This document shows positions 33,501 through 45,685 of a stretch of 64,000 nucleotides of DNA, one piece after another. A model generated the notes under the pieces. The model had not been told where the DNA came from. It searched no databases and was given only the letters and a program-made list of their open reading frames with translations. Each line of letters starts with the position of its first letter. The first letter of the stretch is position 1. The stretch is taken from NCBI GenBank assembly GCA_012931725.1, contig CM022951.1:34619690-34683689 (forward strand), written 5' to 3'. A program made the position numbers and the translations under genes. The stretch is from Litsea cubeba. Its lineage: Eukaryota > Streptophyta > Magnoliopsida > Laurales > Lauraceae.

Positions 33501-33682
33501 TCTCACACAATTCGTAACAAGAACCCCCAAAGGGTCCCACAAGTAACAAGGCTCTCAAAATTTCCCAAAGCTATAATAAAAGCTATTCTAATCCCCAACT
33601 AATTCAAAAACCACTAAACACACTTAAACTAAAACACAACTTAATCAACTCTAAATGAGGTCTCTCGGGTCGGGGTCTTACA
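30543..33682 (-). repeat. Gypsy-1 3' LTR
   Basis: 3140 bp, TGTCGCGACC...GGGGTCTTACA. It contains a 39-bp tandem repeat from 31373 and an array of CTCGAG-centred palindromes at 32095-32292. The minus-strand polypurine tract (AAGGGGTGGAGGA) adjoins it at 33683-33695. A minus-strand TATATATA near 33170 may be the promoter. Small frames within it resemble no protein I know. Confidence 0.94.
32095..32292. repeat. Array of eight CTCGAG-centred palindromes in the Gypsy-1 LTR
   Basis: Eight copies of the GTTCGCTCGAGCGAAC type, some diverged by one to four bases (GGGC, GGAC, GATC, TTGG...CCAAC), in 200 bp with irregular spacing of about 7-20 bp. Divergence within a copy is often compensated on both sides, for example TTGGCTCGAGCCAA, so dyad symmetry is retained. 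The same array occurs at 40183-40380. Confidence 0.9.
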
Positions 33683-33693
33683 TCCTCCACCCC

Positions 33694-36600
33694 TTAGGAC
33701 ATTTGGTCCTCCAAATGGAAATTAAAACTCACCTCCGGTAGGAGATGTGGGTACTTCTTCTGAACTTGATCCCGTAATTCCCAAGTTGCTTCTTCCGGTC
33801 CATGATTCTCCCAAAGTACCTTGACCCACTGAATAGTCCGAGTTCTCAATTTTTGTTCCTTGGTGTCAATGATCTGCTTAGGCTTCTCAACATAGGTCGC
33901 ATCTTCTCGAATTTCCAACAGTTCATAACGGAGTATGTGTAGTCTGTCGGGAACGTACTTCTTCAACATAGACACATTGAAAACATTGTGTACGCCGGAA
34001 AGTTCAGGTGGTAAGGCTAACCTGTAAGCCACATCACCAATCCTACTCACAATGTCGTACGGTCCAATGTATCTCCTAGACAATTTGCCCTTCTGTCCAA
34101 ACCTCAAAGTTCCACGAGTAGGTGACACTTTCAAGAAAACCTTATCTCCTTCTTTGAACTGTAAATCCCTTCTGTGAGAGTCTGCATAACTCTTCTGTCT
34201 ACTCTGAGCCACTTTCAGACGTTCTTGGATCAACTTGACCTTGTCACTTGTCTCACTAACAATGGTCGGTCCATGAAAACTGCGAGTACCAACTTCTTCC
34301 CAACAGACAGGTGTTCTACACCAAAAGGTGCCATACCGATACTCGAGTGGAAACTATTGTTGTAAGCGAACTCACACAACGGTAAGGCTTCATCCCACTG
34401 AGTCTTGAAATCTAACACACAAGCTCGAAGCATATCCTCAAGTGTCTGAATTGTCCTCTCTGACTGACCATCAGTCTGTGGGTGATAGGCTGTGCTAAAC
34501 TGTAACTTCGTACCCATAGATTCATGCAGTGTCTTCCAAAATCTCGAGACAAATCTGCTATCTCTATCGGATGTGATGGAAACTGGCTGTCCATGACGAC
34601 TGACAATTTCTGCGACAAACAACTGTGCCAAAGGTAACATATGCATCTTCTTCCCAGTCTTCATCGGTAGAAAATGAGCTGACTTGGTGAGACGGTCCAC
34701 TATGACCCAAATAACATCATTGCCCTTACTAGTCTTTGGTAATCCCGATATGAAGTCCATGGTAATGTGCTCCCATTTCCATTCCGGAATCTCTAATGGC
34801 CGTAGTAACCCTGGAGGCTTCTGATGTTCTGCCTTGATCAACTGACATGTCATACAACGAGAGACGAAAGCCGCTATCTCTCTCTTCATGTTATTCCACC
34901 AAAATCTGCCCTTCAAATTCTGGTACATCTTCGTACTGCCCGGGTGTATGGAATACTTGGTATTGTGAGCCTCAGACATGATATCATTCCTCAAGTCCTC
35001 CAAGTTAGGCACACAGAGACGGTCTCGGTAATACAAAGCTCCATCTACAACACGAAAATCCGGACGATCTGCTAAGTGCTCAGAAATCTTAGCCAACTCT
35101 GGGTCTTGCAACTGACTCTCCTTGATCTTCTGAATGAAAGAAGGCTCTGACACTGACATGTTTGCTAACATGACACCCTCTCTTAGTGGATGAAATTCTA
35201 CTCCCAACTCTTCTAACTGTTGTACCACATAAGTCCCCCGAAGACTCGCCATGCTCACTAACTTTTTGCTCAAGGCATCTGCAACTACATTCGCTTTCCC
35301 CGGGTGATACTTGATTGGAAAATCATAGTCTTTAATATATTCCATCCATCTCCTCTGCCTCATGTTCCTTCTGAGAAAACAAGTACTGTAGACTACGGTG
35401 ATCGGAGTGAACCTCAAACTTCTCTCCATAGAGGTAGTGTCTCCACATCTTCAAAGCTAAAACAACTGCGGCCAACTCGAGATCATGTGTTGCATAGTTC
35501 TTCTCATGATCCTTCAACTGCCGGGATCCATATGCAACTACCTTCCCATCTTGCATTAACACGCATCCAAGTCCAACATTGGAAGCATCGGTAAAAATGG
35601 TAAAACCGCCGCTCCCAGATGGCAAAGTAAGGACTGGAGCTGTAGTCAATCTCTTCTTCAGCTCTTGGAAACTAGCTTCACACTTGTCTGTCCAAACATA
35701 TGGTGCATTCTTCCTTGTCAACTTCGTCAAAGGTGACGCAATCGACGAAAATCCTTGCACAAACCTCCGATAATATCCTGCCAATCCAAGAAAACTCCTG
35801 ATTTCTGATGCATTCTTCGGTCTATCCCAATTCATGACTGCCTCAATCTTGGACGGGTCCACTGATAATCCTTCCTTCGAGATAATATGACCCAAAAATG
35901 TGACTTGGTCCAACCAAAATTCACACTTACTAAGCTTTGCAAACAATTGATTCTCCCTCAAAAGCTGGAGTGCTATCCTCAAATGTTCCTCATGCTCTTC
36001 TTTGGTCTTGGAATACACTAAAATATCATCAATAAACACCACTGTAAACTGATCCAAATTCTCCGCAAATATTTTGTTCATCAATGCCATGAAAACTGCC
36101 GGTGCGTTAGTCACACCGAATGGCATCACTGAAAACTCATAGTGTCCATACCTTGTCCGAAAGGCTGTTTTTGGTACATCTGATTCTCTAACTCTCAACT
36201 GATGGTAGCCTGACCTCAAATCAATCTTCGAAAAGTAAGCAGCTCCTTGCAACTGATCAAACAATTCATCTATCCTTGGTAATGGATATTTGTTTTTGAT
36301 GGTCACTTGGTTCAATCTTCTATAGTCAATACACATTCTCATGGAACCATCCTTCTTCTTCACAAATAAAACTGGTGCTCCCCACGGTGACACACTAGGT
36401 CTCACAAAACCTTTGTCTAAAAGTTCCTGCAATTGCATCTTCAACTCTCCCAATTCTGCCGGGGCCATTCTGTAAGGTGCAATAGATATCGGAGCGGTCC
36501 CCGGTAACAGCTCAATAGTGAAGTCTATCTCTCTAATGGGTGGCAATCCTGGTATCTCCTCCGGGAAAACATCCGGAAACTCACAAACAATTGGGATCTC

Positions 36601-38478
36601 CTCCACCCCTTGGGACCGTTTATCCTCCGTGATAAACGCCAAATAACCCTCACAACCACTTTTTAGAAGCCTATCAGCCTTCAACGCTGAAATAAACCCT
36701 GCACCAGAATTACTCCTCTCTCCCTGAAACAACACCCCTGCTTGGGTCTCCTCTAACTTAAAAGTTAAGGTCTTATGGAAACAATCCATAGTAGCATGGT
36801 ATCCTGCTAACCAATCCATCCCTAGGATGACATCAAAATCCTGCATCTTCAACAAAATGAGATCTGCCGGTAATACTACTTCTCCTATCATGACTGGACA
36901 ACTAGGGTAAAAAGTTCTACAAACAACTTCCTTACCTAAAGGGGTAGTCACAGTCAAAATGAAACTCAACTCACTAGCATGTATATCAATCAACTTAGCA
37001 AATTTTGGAGATAGGAATGAGTGAGTAGAGCCAGGGTCAAACAAAACCTTAGCATCAAAACCACAGACGAGAAGTGTACCTTCCACTACATTGCCTTCAG
37101 CCTCTGCATCAGCTCTATTGACAGCATAGAGTTGTGCCCTCTGTGGTGGCCTGTTTTGTCCTTGCTGTTGCCTGCCTTGTTGTGCATTCCTGTTCTGATT
37201 CTGAGGACGCTGATTCTGATTTTGATTCTGCCCTTGGTGACGGGCCTGTTGTTGCTGTTGTTGCTGTGGCCTAAACTGTTGTTGAGGTGCCTGTTGTTGT
37301 AGTGGTCTTGCTTGATTCTGGACCACTAACGCATTCTGAGGTGGTGCCTGACGCTGTGCTCCTTGCTGCTGCCTATTATGTCTATCTGGCCTTGGACAGT
37401 CCTTCATTTGGTGGTTCATGGAGCCACATCTAAAACATGCTCCCGTAATAAAACGGCAATTGGCACTCTCATGGTTTTTCCCACAGTGGATACAAACCAC
37501 TGGATTCTGCACATTCTGCTCCTGCCTTGGCCTTTTGTTCTGATTGTTTCTTTGCTGATAGTTCTGCTGTTGGCCTTGACCCTTTCCTTGGTTCTTGATG
37601 ATCTTGTTGTGGAAGTTCTCAAATTTGTATGCTCTCTTGACAGCTTCTTCAAAGGTAACGGGTGGTACAACCCCGGTAGCATCGCTCTCAATAATCGGGT
37701 GAAGTCCCTCAAGGAACTTGGTTATCTTCTTCTCAACCGTGTCTATCAGCTCTGGAGCATACCTTGACAATCTCTCGAATTTGGTAAGGTATTCAAGGAC
37801 CGTCATGTTCCCTTGCACAAGTTGTTGAAATTCTGCTGCCTTTTGTCTCTTGACATGTGCAGGTACATATTTCTCTCCAATCTGTCTCTTGAAGTTAACC
37901 CAAGCTTCTGCATCAGCCATTGTCCTGTATTCTGCCTTGACGGTCTTCCACCAAATATCTGCTAAACCCACAAACATAGAGGCTGCAAGCTGTACACGTT
38001 CTACACCGGTACATATGAATATCTCAAATATGTTTTCGGTGTGCTCAAGCCAATCATCTGCTGCCATTGGATCCTCAGTCCCCAAAAATTCTTTCGGTCC
38101 TCTCTTCCTGAACCGCTCATACAACACATTAGGATCATTCCCTCTAATGTTTACCGGACCAGGTGGTGCAACTGGGATTGGTTCCGGTCTCCTTTCTAAT
38201 ATCCCCAACAACTGTGCCTGCATTTGAGCTATCTCCCTAGCATGATCCTCGTCTTTCTTAAGCATCTGTTCTTGCAATCTGGTCTGTGTCTCATATGCTT
38301 GTGCTTGGAGCCTAGCCTGGTTCTCATTTGCCTGGCGTTGTTGGTCAATCATAGCCTGCATCATCTGTTGGAATTGGTTCTGCATGTTGTTGTCTTGTGG
38401 TTCCTCCGCAATAGGCTCTGTATTCTCACTATTACTGGCAACGTGATTACTGTTTGCTGTTCTTTTGCGAGGTGGCAT
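33694..38478 (-). pseudogene. Gypsy-1 gag-pol, two frameshifting deletions
   Basis: The start ATG at 38478 gives MPPRKRTAN. In order: retrotransposon gag (about residues 90-250) and CCHC-like knuckles (CIHCGKNHESANC, CFRCGSMNHQMKDC). A Gln/Asn-rich stretch follows, then a protease triad reading DPG at residue 481 instead of DSG, RT with FIDD at about 815-818, and RNase H. A small deletion near 35350-35365, where Gypsy-3 reads QKELNLRQRRW, shifts to a second frame carrying HHCC and DDE integrase (34330-35360). A second deletion of about 19 bp near 34325 shifts to a third frame with the linker and chromodomain-like tail (VKVLWENHGPEEATWEL). Cis activity is unlikely. Confidence 0.92.
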
Positions 38479-38614
38479 AACGCTGCAAAACAAATTGTTA
38501 GCACATATAAATCAAGTACAGGGTGGTCACGCATTGCTCACACGATTCTATCTAACGAATCCTCGCCACGTACTTAAAATTTCTAGTTTCTTTTAATTGC
38601 CTGAAACATGTCCC

Positions 38615-38626
38615 GCTCTGATACCA
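38615..38626 (-). promoter_or_regulatory. Gypsy-1 primer-binding site
   Basis: The minus strand reads TGGTATCAGAGC four bases from the 5' LTR; initiator Met tRNA. Confidence 0.92.
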
Positions 38627-38630
38627 GTCC

Positions 38631-41600
38631 TGTCGCGACCCCGGACCGGGACTAGGGGAAAAGAGGCCGAGTCCGGGATCGGGACACGGTGGGGGTGATG
38701 CCGCGCCACGTGCATCTCTTTGGCTAAACCGCACACGAAATTAAAAGAACATTTATCCGTGCACGTGATTTCCCACAAGGTTCCGCGGTGAGGATCATCT
38801 TTACACATCATCTCACATATAACCATATCAAATATATTCTCAAGATTGCGGAAGCGTGTAGCAAACCATAATAATACCATTCAATCCCATAAACAAGACT
38901 GATTTATGGTTAACATGACAAGATATCAGGATGAGCAATGATCATAAGCATATTTCCCCAAAAGTAAAGTTAAGTATATTTACAAAATATCAGTTGATTA
39001 ATGCCCCAAAATAACGGTCAACAAAGACCGTACAACCAAATGAAACCTAAAATAAAGATATCATAAGTTCCCAAAGTGTATCGTTCTCAAGGCAAGGCCG
39101 AACGTCTACATGACATCATCGGCTTGCCACTCAATCACTCGCTGCGGTTCACCGACCGCCTCCTCCGGCTCCTCCTCAAAGGCAATAAGCTCGAGACCTG
39201 AGTACCAAAATAAATGGATCAGACACGACGGTCTGGCAGGTGGGTGAAAAGATATAACAATAATTCAAAACAATGATGCCTTTAGAAACATAGTAAAATC
39301 TAGATAAACAATGAATTTTCATAAAAGAATGATGCCTCATGTAAAAGAGATACGTATGCGATAAAATCATGTAAAGGTATCAATGATTCGGGGACTAACA
39401 AGATGGCAACCACACAAAGCTAAATCCTCTCTCACAAAAGTGATAAGAGCACATCGGGACATTGACCTCAGTCACACGAAGTGAGGAGAATCAACGACGT
39501 TGACCTCAGTCACACGAGGTGAGGAGAATCAACGATTTTTATATAATAAATACATATAATACTCTGCGGGACCACGGTAGCGAACCGGGTATATCGGGGC
39601 GAGGCGGGAACCATGCTGCAGCGGGTATAACTGAAGGGGGATATCCAAACCGGTGGATCAAACCGATGAGGTTATCCAAGCTTAGTGGTGCCGACTCGTA
39701 GGTAACATGCGAAAATCAAAACAAATAAATACACATAACGGGGCGGGAACCCATAGGTACAAAACGTATAAAAGTCGGGACGGGTCTAAACAAATTAACA
39801 ATATGGTAACACAATGTTCTCGGTTCAAGAGTACTCACAAATCACGATTGAAATCTCAAAATAGGGGATTGATTGAAAATCAAATACAAATAGTTTCCAA
39901 TATCTTTACAGGCTAACAAAAGGGTTTCTAGAACTGAATCAGTGCGAATAGGGTCCCGTATGTCGGTTATGATGAAATTTTGGTACTCTTTAAGAGTTAG
40001 GGACATTCCGGGTCCTTATACACATTGGTCAATCTAGAAAACCTCATGGAATCTCCATGATGAGGTTCCTCCTTCTTCCGGACTTCATATAACGCCTTAC
40101 ATGGCATTGGGGCTCCATATGATACCTCCTCAAGCCTAAAAATAAGTTTCAAACCCTTAGGCATTGACCCATGACAGACAGGCAGTTCGCTCGAGCGAAC
40201 TGGGAGGTTCGCTCGGGCGAACAGCTCTCTGTTTGGGGTTCGCTCGAGCGGACTTAAGGTTCGCTCGAGCGGACCTGCTCAGATTATGTTGGCTCGAGCG
40301 ATCAGAGGGGTTGGCTCGAGCCAACGAGGTTCTGTGACGGATTCGCTCGAGCGATGTGTCACGGTCGCTCGAGCGAACTGTCCAGAAACTCATTTTCTGA
40401 ATACAGTCCGTTCCTTCATTTTCTCCTCCTTTCATCCTCCTTTCATCCTCCTTTGGACATCCTTGTACATATACAATTAAGGGTCTCAAACCCTCCTTCT
40501 AACCCCCTTCCATCCATCATTAACTCTTCTAACAACCATTCCAATAAATCATTCATTTCTCCATCACTTCCACTTCATTCAATGCAAGACATCTCCATTA
40601 GATAAAAATCCATAAATGATCATAAATGATCTAAAAGCAAGACAATAAAACATATGTTCTCCAAGAGGACTATAAGTAGCCTAACATTATGCATGTTTCC
40701 AAAATCATGAAAACTCATAAAGATGACTTGGGTAAAAGCAATAAATGAGGGTTCAAATCTTTAATAGCAAGAAAACAAGAAATAAATCCATTCATCCACT
40801 TGCCTTGGGTCCAATGCAAATCAAATTGAGCTCTAGACACCTCTTAAGTCCACAATCAAACACCTATACAAAAACCCCCAAATCCAAACCCTAGAATATC
40901 AAAATCCAAGTAAAACAAAACGAGATCTTTCAATAATCGAAAATGGAGCTACCCTAGGGCTAAACAAACAAGATTATAAAACTTTTAGGAAGATCACTTA
41001 CAAAGAAATTCTTCAAAAAGCAAGGTGTTGTTCAAAGGAAGTCTTGGAGTGGGCGGTTTTCTTCAAAAATGGTGTCAAGATGAAGCCCTTGAGATGAGGA
41101 AGAAGATTGTAGCCTCTAATTTTCCATTAGCACTAGCTTAGTGGGGGATTGAAGATGAAGAAGCAAGAAAAAGGTAAGGGAAAACCCTTAGGGCTGGGAT
41201 TTCTCTTCTCCTCTAGGGTTTTTGCCAGAAATGGGAAAAATGAAGAAGAAGTTTTCTATATATAGTAAGTGGGAGTGGGGCCTACAACTTAAAAGACTTC
41301 TCGGGCTCAAAACATGGTTTTCGGAGCTTCAAACGAATTCGACGAAGAAGACAAAGTTGATCGGCAAAATTTCTAGTTTCCAAAAAGTATATATTTTGCA
41401 CATTTTGGTGACATTGAAATCGGTGTCCAGATTTTGGGTAAAAAAGACCATTTTGCCCTCAATTAGTGAAAAATCGGGTTTAAGGTCCTCGAATGAAAAC
41501 GATGTCATCATGGAAGTTGTAGGGATTAACAAGATAAGTCCAATGGGGTTAAAAACACGATTCTTGGAAATCATCGGTAAACCCCCAATCTCACACAATT

Positions 41601-41770
41601 CGTAACAAGAACCCCCAAAGGGTCCCACAAGTAACAAGGCTCTCAAAATTCCCCAAAGCTATAATAAAAGCTATTCTAATCCCCAACTAATTCAAAAACC
41701 ACTAAACACACTTAAACTAAAACACAACTTAATCAACTCTAAACGAGGTCTCTCGGGTCGGGGTCTTACA
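38631..41770 (-). repeat. Gypsy-1 5' LTR
   Basis: 3140 bp, the same length as 30543-33682 with an offset of 8088. It includes the second copy of the palindrome array at 40183-40380. Confidence 0.94.
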
Positions 41771-41775
41771 AAAGT

Positions 41776-42398
41776 CTTCTAAATAAGAGAATTAAGCAAC
41801 CATTGAAATCCCAAATGCATTGGAAACATAAACCAGAAGACAGAGCAATTTCTGCTGCAGCAACGAAAATAGCCCTCTGTTCTCGGTCAAAACTGATTCT
41901 CCACAAAAATTTCCAACCCCCAAGGCTTATACCATTTTTAAGATATGGAAGTTAGCGAACTAACAAAAAAAAAACAGTTCACAAAAAGGAGTTCTATAGA
42001 GAGAGATGTGACCATTTTACTAAAGACTCACGTACTGTACACAAGGGGAATGAACATTAATATGCAAGTATGCAACCCATAGCTCGAGGGTTACTTTTAA
42101 TATAAAAAAAGCTGGATATGAGCACAAACTTTTAGGACTATTTTTCCCTTTATGGGTTACAATTGAGCTCCAGATCATTTATAATGCATGTTTGGAGTGT
42201 AGATTTGCCCATTCATCCATTATTTGGGTCATTTGCACAGGTCCCCCTTTTTTTGTGCGTGTGCTCTCTTTTTTCCACCACCAAAAAAAAATGCGAGGCC
42301 CGCCATGAGGAAAATCAGACAAGAACATTCATTGAAGTTTTTTTGCATTTTTCTTGGATTGGTTCTTCAACTTTGGTACTTGGGATACTCCGGTATCA
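41776..42398 (-). repeat. Gypsy-2 3' LTR, last fragment
   Basis: The LTR resumes here after Gypsy-1 and ends GGTATCA. The minus-strand purine tract CCAGGGGAGAA adjoins at 42399. Compared with the right LTR it has about 280 extra bases (around 42035-42330), replaced there by about 35 unrelated bases. Confidence 0.85.
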
Positions 42399-44172
42399 TT
42401 CTCCCCTGGTTGGAGAAGACTCGCCCTCATTTTTCTCATCATAATATGGAGAAAGATCAGCAACATTGAAAGTAGCTGAAACACCGTAATCACCTGGAAG
42501 CTCAATCTTGTAGGCATTTTCACCAATTCGTTGGAGAACTTTGAATGGCCCATCAGCTCGGGGCTTGAGTTTAGCATCACGTCCAGGTGGAAATCTCTCT
42601 TTCCGAAGGTGAATCCACACCAAATCTCCTTCTTTGAATGCTGCAGGCTTCCTGTGCTTGTTGGCATTGTTGCGATACTTCTCATTTTGCTTAATGATTC
42701 GAGCTCGCACTTGTTCATGCAACTTCTGTGAATGTACTTGGCTTGATCTGCAGCATCTCCACTAAAATGATGAGTGATAGGAAGTGGAGCCAAGTCTAAA
42801 GGACCATGAGGATTCTGACCTTAAACCACTTCAAAGGGACTAGTACCCGTGGTTTGACTAGTAGATCGGTTGTAGGCAAATTCAGCTTGAGCCAAGATAA
42901 GATCCCATTGACGAATATTACTACCAACTAAACTCCTTAAAAGATTTCCCAAACTTCGATTAACAACCTCAGTTTGTCCATCTGTTTGTGGATGGTGAGA
43001 AGAACTAAATTGAAGAGTAGTTCCAAGCTTTCTCCAAAGAGTGCGCCAAAACTGACTAATAAACTTAGAGTCACGATAAGAGGTAATGGTCTTTGGAACG
43101 CCATGAAGCTTAACAATTTCTCGAAAATAAAGATCAGCCACGTGAGATGCATCCAGGGTCTTATTACATGGAACAAAATGAGCCATTTTTGAGAAACGAT
43201 CAACCACCACCATAATAGAATCTTTGTTTCTTTGAGTCCGAGGCAAGCCAACAATAAAATCCATACTCACATCCTCCCAAGGGGCTGTTGGTGCAGGTAA
43301 GGGAGTATACAACCCCGTGTTTTGAGCATGACTCTTGGCACGATGACAAGTTTTGCACCTCTCCACATGTCGAGTGACATCTTTCGCCCTTTTAGGCCAA
43401 TAAAAATTTTCCTCCACAAGAGCAAGAGTTTTATCTCTTCCAAAGTGTCCATTAAGTCCACCACCATATGCTTCTATAATAATGGCTTCCCTTAAAGAAC
43501 ATTCAGGAATACACAAGCAATTTTTTTTTTGAAAAGATAGCCATCAGGCAGCAGATAATGCAAATAAGGACCATTTGAACATTCCTTCCAAATTTTGCTG
43601 AAGTATGGGTCATCTTGGTAGAGCTCCTTTAGGACTTCTAAACCCAAGACCTTCACTTGCATAGTGACAAGCAAGGAATACCTTCGGCTTAACGCATCAG
43701 CCACTTGATTTTGAATACCCGACTTGTGCTTGATGAGAAAAGTGTAAGATTGTAAAAATTCAACCCATTTAGCATGCCTACTATTGAGCTTGTGTTGGCC
43801 ATTTATGTATTTTAAAGCTTCATGATCTGAAAAGAGCAAGAACTCTTTGGATATAAGATAATGGCGCCAATGACTCAAAGCTCGAATAATAGCATAAAAT
43901 TCTTTATCATAGGTTGAATATTTTCTGCGGGCACCATTCAACTTTTCACTAAAAAAGGCAATAGGCTTACCTTCTTGGCTAAGAACAGCACCAATTCCCA
44001 CATTAGAGGCATCACAGTCCACTTCAAACACTTTGTTAAAATCTGGAAGTGCAAGAATAGGAGCTTCAGTCATCTTCTTCTTTATGAGTTCAAAGCTTCT
44101 TTGTGCTTCATCATTCCATGTGAAAGTTCCTCCCTTTAAACATTCGGTGATTGGAGAGATGATGGTGCTAAA

Positions 44173-44507
44173 TGACAAGAACTCAAAAGAGAAATATTGG
44201 ATTGTAATCTTCTATCTTGATTGAATGGACTAAGGATACATTTATACACATTAAGGGGCTGCCCAAGTCAAGTAAAGGGGCTGCCTAAGTCAAGTAAAGG
44301 GGCTGATTAAGTCAAGTAAAGGGGCTGTACAATTAAGTATGTACATGTGGTACATGTGGCTTTGACTAATGAGCCTAAGGGAATTAAGTATGTACATGTG
44401 GTACATGTGGCTTTGACTAATGAGCCTAATTACAATCAAAGTCTAATCTTCTAGATACTAGGCCTAAATGGGCCTACAAGTTTAGGCTTAAAACACCATC
44501 ATTAACA
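44173..44507 (-). repeat. Copia derivative 3' LTR
   Basis: 335 bp. It carries four near-tandem GGGGCTG units of about 22 bp (AAGTCAAGTAAAGGGGCTG) and a duplicated GTACATGTGGTACATGTGGC segment. Confidence 0.9.
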
Positions 44508-44760
44508 CCCCCCGTCAAATTGATGCCGGTGAATCCACGAGCATCAATTTGCCAACTAGGAATTGGTGTCGTGGCCGAGGAAGTCCCTTGGTAAATATAT
44601 CTGCAATTTGAAGTCCGGTAGGAACATGAGGAAGAGTAATTGCGTCACGCACAAATTCATCACGTATTTAATGACAAGCCAAGCTCAGAAAGCAATCCGC
44701 GAAGCCAGACGATTTCGGAAGAGGCGGCATACATAGCACGATATTCGAAGCATGCACAGA
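44508..44760 (-). pseudogene. Copia RNase H C-terminal remnant
   Basis: In minus-strand frames I can read YRAMYAASSEIVWLRGLLSE and then, after a deletion, LQIADIFTKGLPRPRHQFL and LMLVDSPASI. These are the last blocks of Copia RNase H. The corresponding Copia-4 text is LQIADIFTKALPRPRHQFL. Everything from gag to the RNase H active site is missing. Confidence 0.85.
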
Positions 44761-45358
44761 ACAGTGCAGAAAATCCAAAATGAGCCTTGTCGTCAGTGGA
44801 AGAATTTCCACGGGGGCCCCACCAGATGATCTATAGACAGATCAGAGGCTGAGGATGGAAGGGTAGATGATTTTCGCAACTACCGGAAGAAGTCTCACTC
44901 AAAACGGATCAAAATCCACAAAATTTTGAATGGCTGCCATGAAAACTTTGGGACAAAACTCTGATGATCAATAAATCATGAAAAAATCATCATAAATCCA
45001 AGAACCTCCAGGCGACCAAGATGGTAGTCTTCCGCTGAGGAATTGGTGATGATCTCGGGGGGGCCACGTCTGATCTGAGATGATCAGGGATGATCCGACT
45101 GAAGAGAATGATCACAGATGATCATATGCTGGGCTTCCAATGTTTGAAAGATGATTTAAGAGAAGATCATAGATCACAGATGATCATATAATCATATACT
45201 GGGCTTCCAATGCTTGGAAGATGAACTAGGAGAAGATCATACTGATGAGAGAGTTCTTCGAGGGCTTCCAGAGATGGAAGATGAACTACGAGGGATCTAT
45301 GGACCCCTATATCTTGAAGAGAATGAAACACCAGACCATACTATTGTTGTTGAAGATG

Positions 45359-45370
45359 GCTCTGATACCA
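45359..45370 (-). promoter_or_regulatory. Copia derivative primer-binding site
   Basis: The minus strand reads TGGTATCAGAGC immediately next to the 5' LTR. Confidence 0.92.
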
Positions 45371-45685
45371 TGACAAGAACTCAAAAGAGAGAAATATTGG
45401 ATTGTAATCTTCTATCTTGATTGAATGGACTAAGGATACATTTATACACATTAAGGGGCTGCCCAAGTCAAGTAAAGGGGCTGCCTAAGTCAAGTAAAGG
45501 GGCTGTACAATTAAGTATGTACATGTGGTACATGTGGCTTTGACTAATGAGCCTAAGGGAATTAAGTATGTACATGTGGTACATGTGGCTTTGACTAATG
45601 AGCCTAATTACAATCAAAGTCTAATCTTCTAGATACTAGACCTAAATGGGCCTACAAGTTTGGGCTTAAAACACCATCATTAACA
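45371..45685 (-). repeat. Copia derivative 5' LTR
   Basis: 315 bp with three GGGGCTG units instead of four. The missing 22-bp unit explains most of the length difference from its partner. Confidence 0.9.

Larger units (their letters stand above)
30543..41770 (-). mobile_element. Gypsy-1, young chromovirus-type Ty3/gypsy element with 3140-bp LTRs
   Basis: 11,228 bp with two LTRs of exactly 3140 bp and a perfect AAAGT duplication (30538-30542, 41771-41775). The LTRs differ at only about a dozen positions by eye (roughly 0.4 percent). The insertion is recent, and it lies 29 bp from the TRIM pair in the same Gypsy-2 LTR. The pol order is RT, RNase H, integrase, with a C-terminal chromodomain-like tail, suggesting the Tekay/Del group. 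Despite its youth the coding region has two frameshifting deletions and a substituted protease triad. Confidence 0.95.
44173..45685 (-). mobile_element. Non-autonomous Copia deletion derivative nested in Gypsy-2 pol
   Basis: 1513 bp with LTRs of 335 bp (44173-44507) and 315 bp (45371-45685), a perfect CTAAA duplication (44168-44172, 45686-45690), a PBS directly against the 5' LTR and a purine tract (GACGGGGGG) at the 3' LTR. The 863-bp interior keeps only the 3' end of RNase H and a leader-like region full of GATGATC repeats. It shares the TGTTAATGAT terminus and the RNase H tail with Copia-4. I infer it was mobilised by a relative of Copia-4. Confidence 0.92.

Noticed and set aside
33134..33558. 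Open frames of 105-127 codons in the Gypsy-1 LTR, present in both LTRs
   Set aside because: They overlap on opposite strands within a long LTR, show no known motif, and are conserved only because the LTRs are nearly identical.
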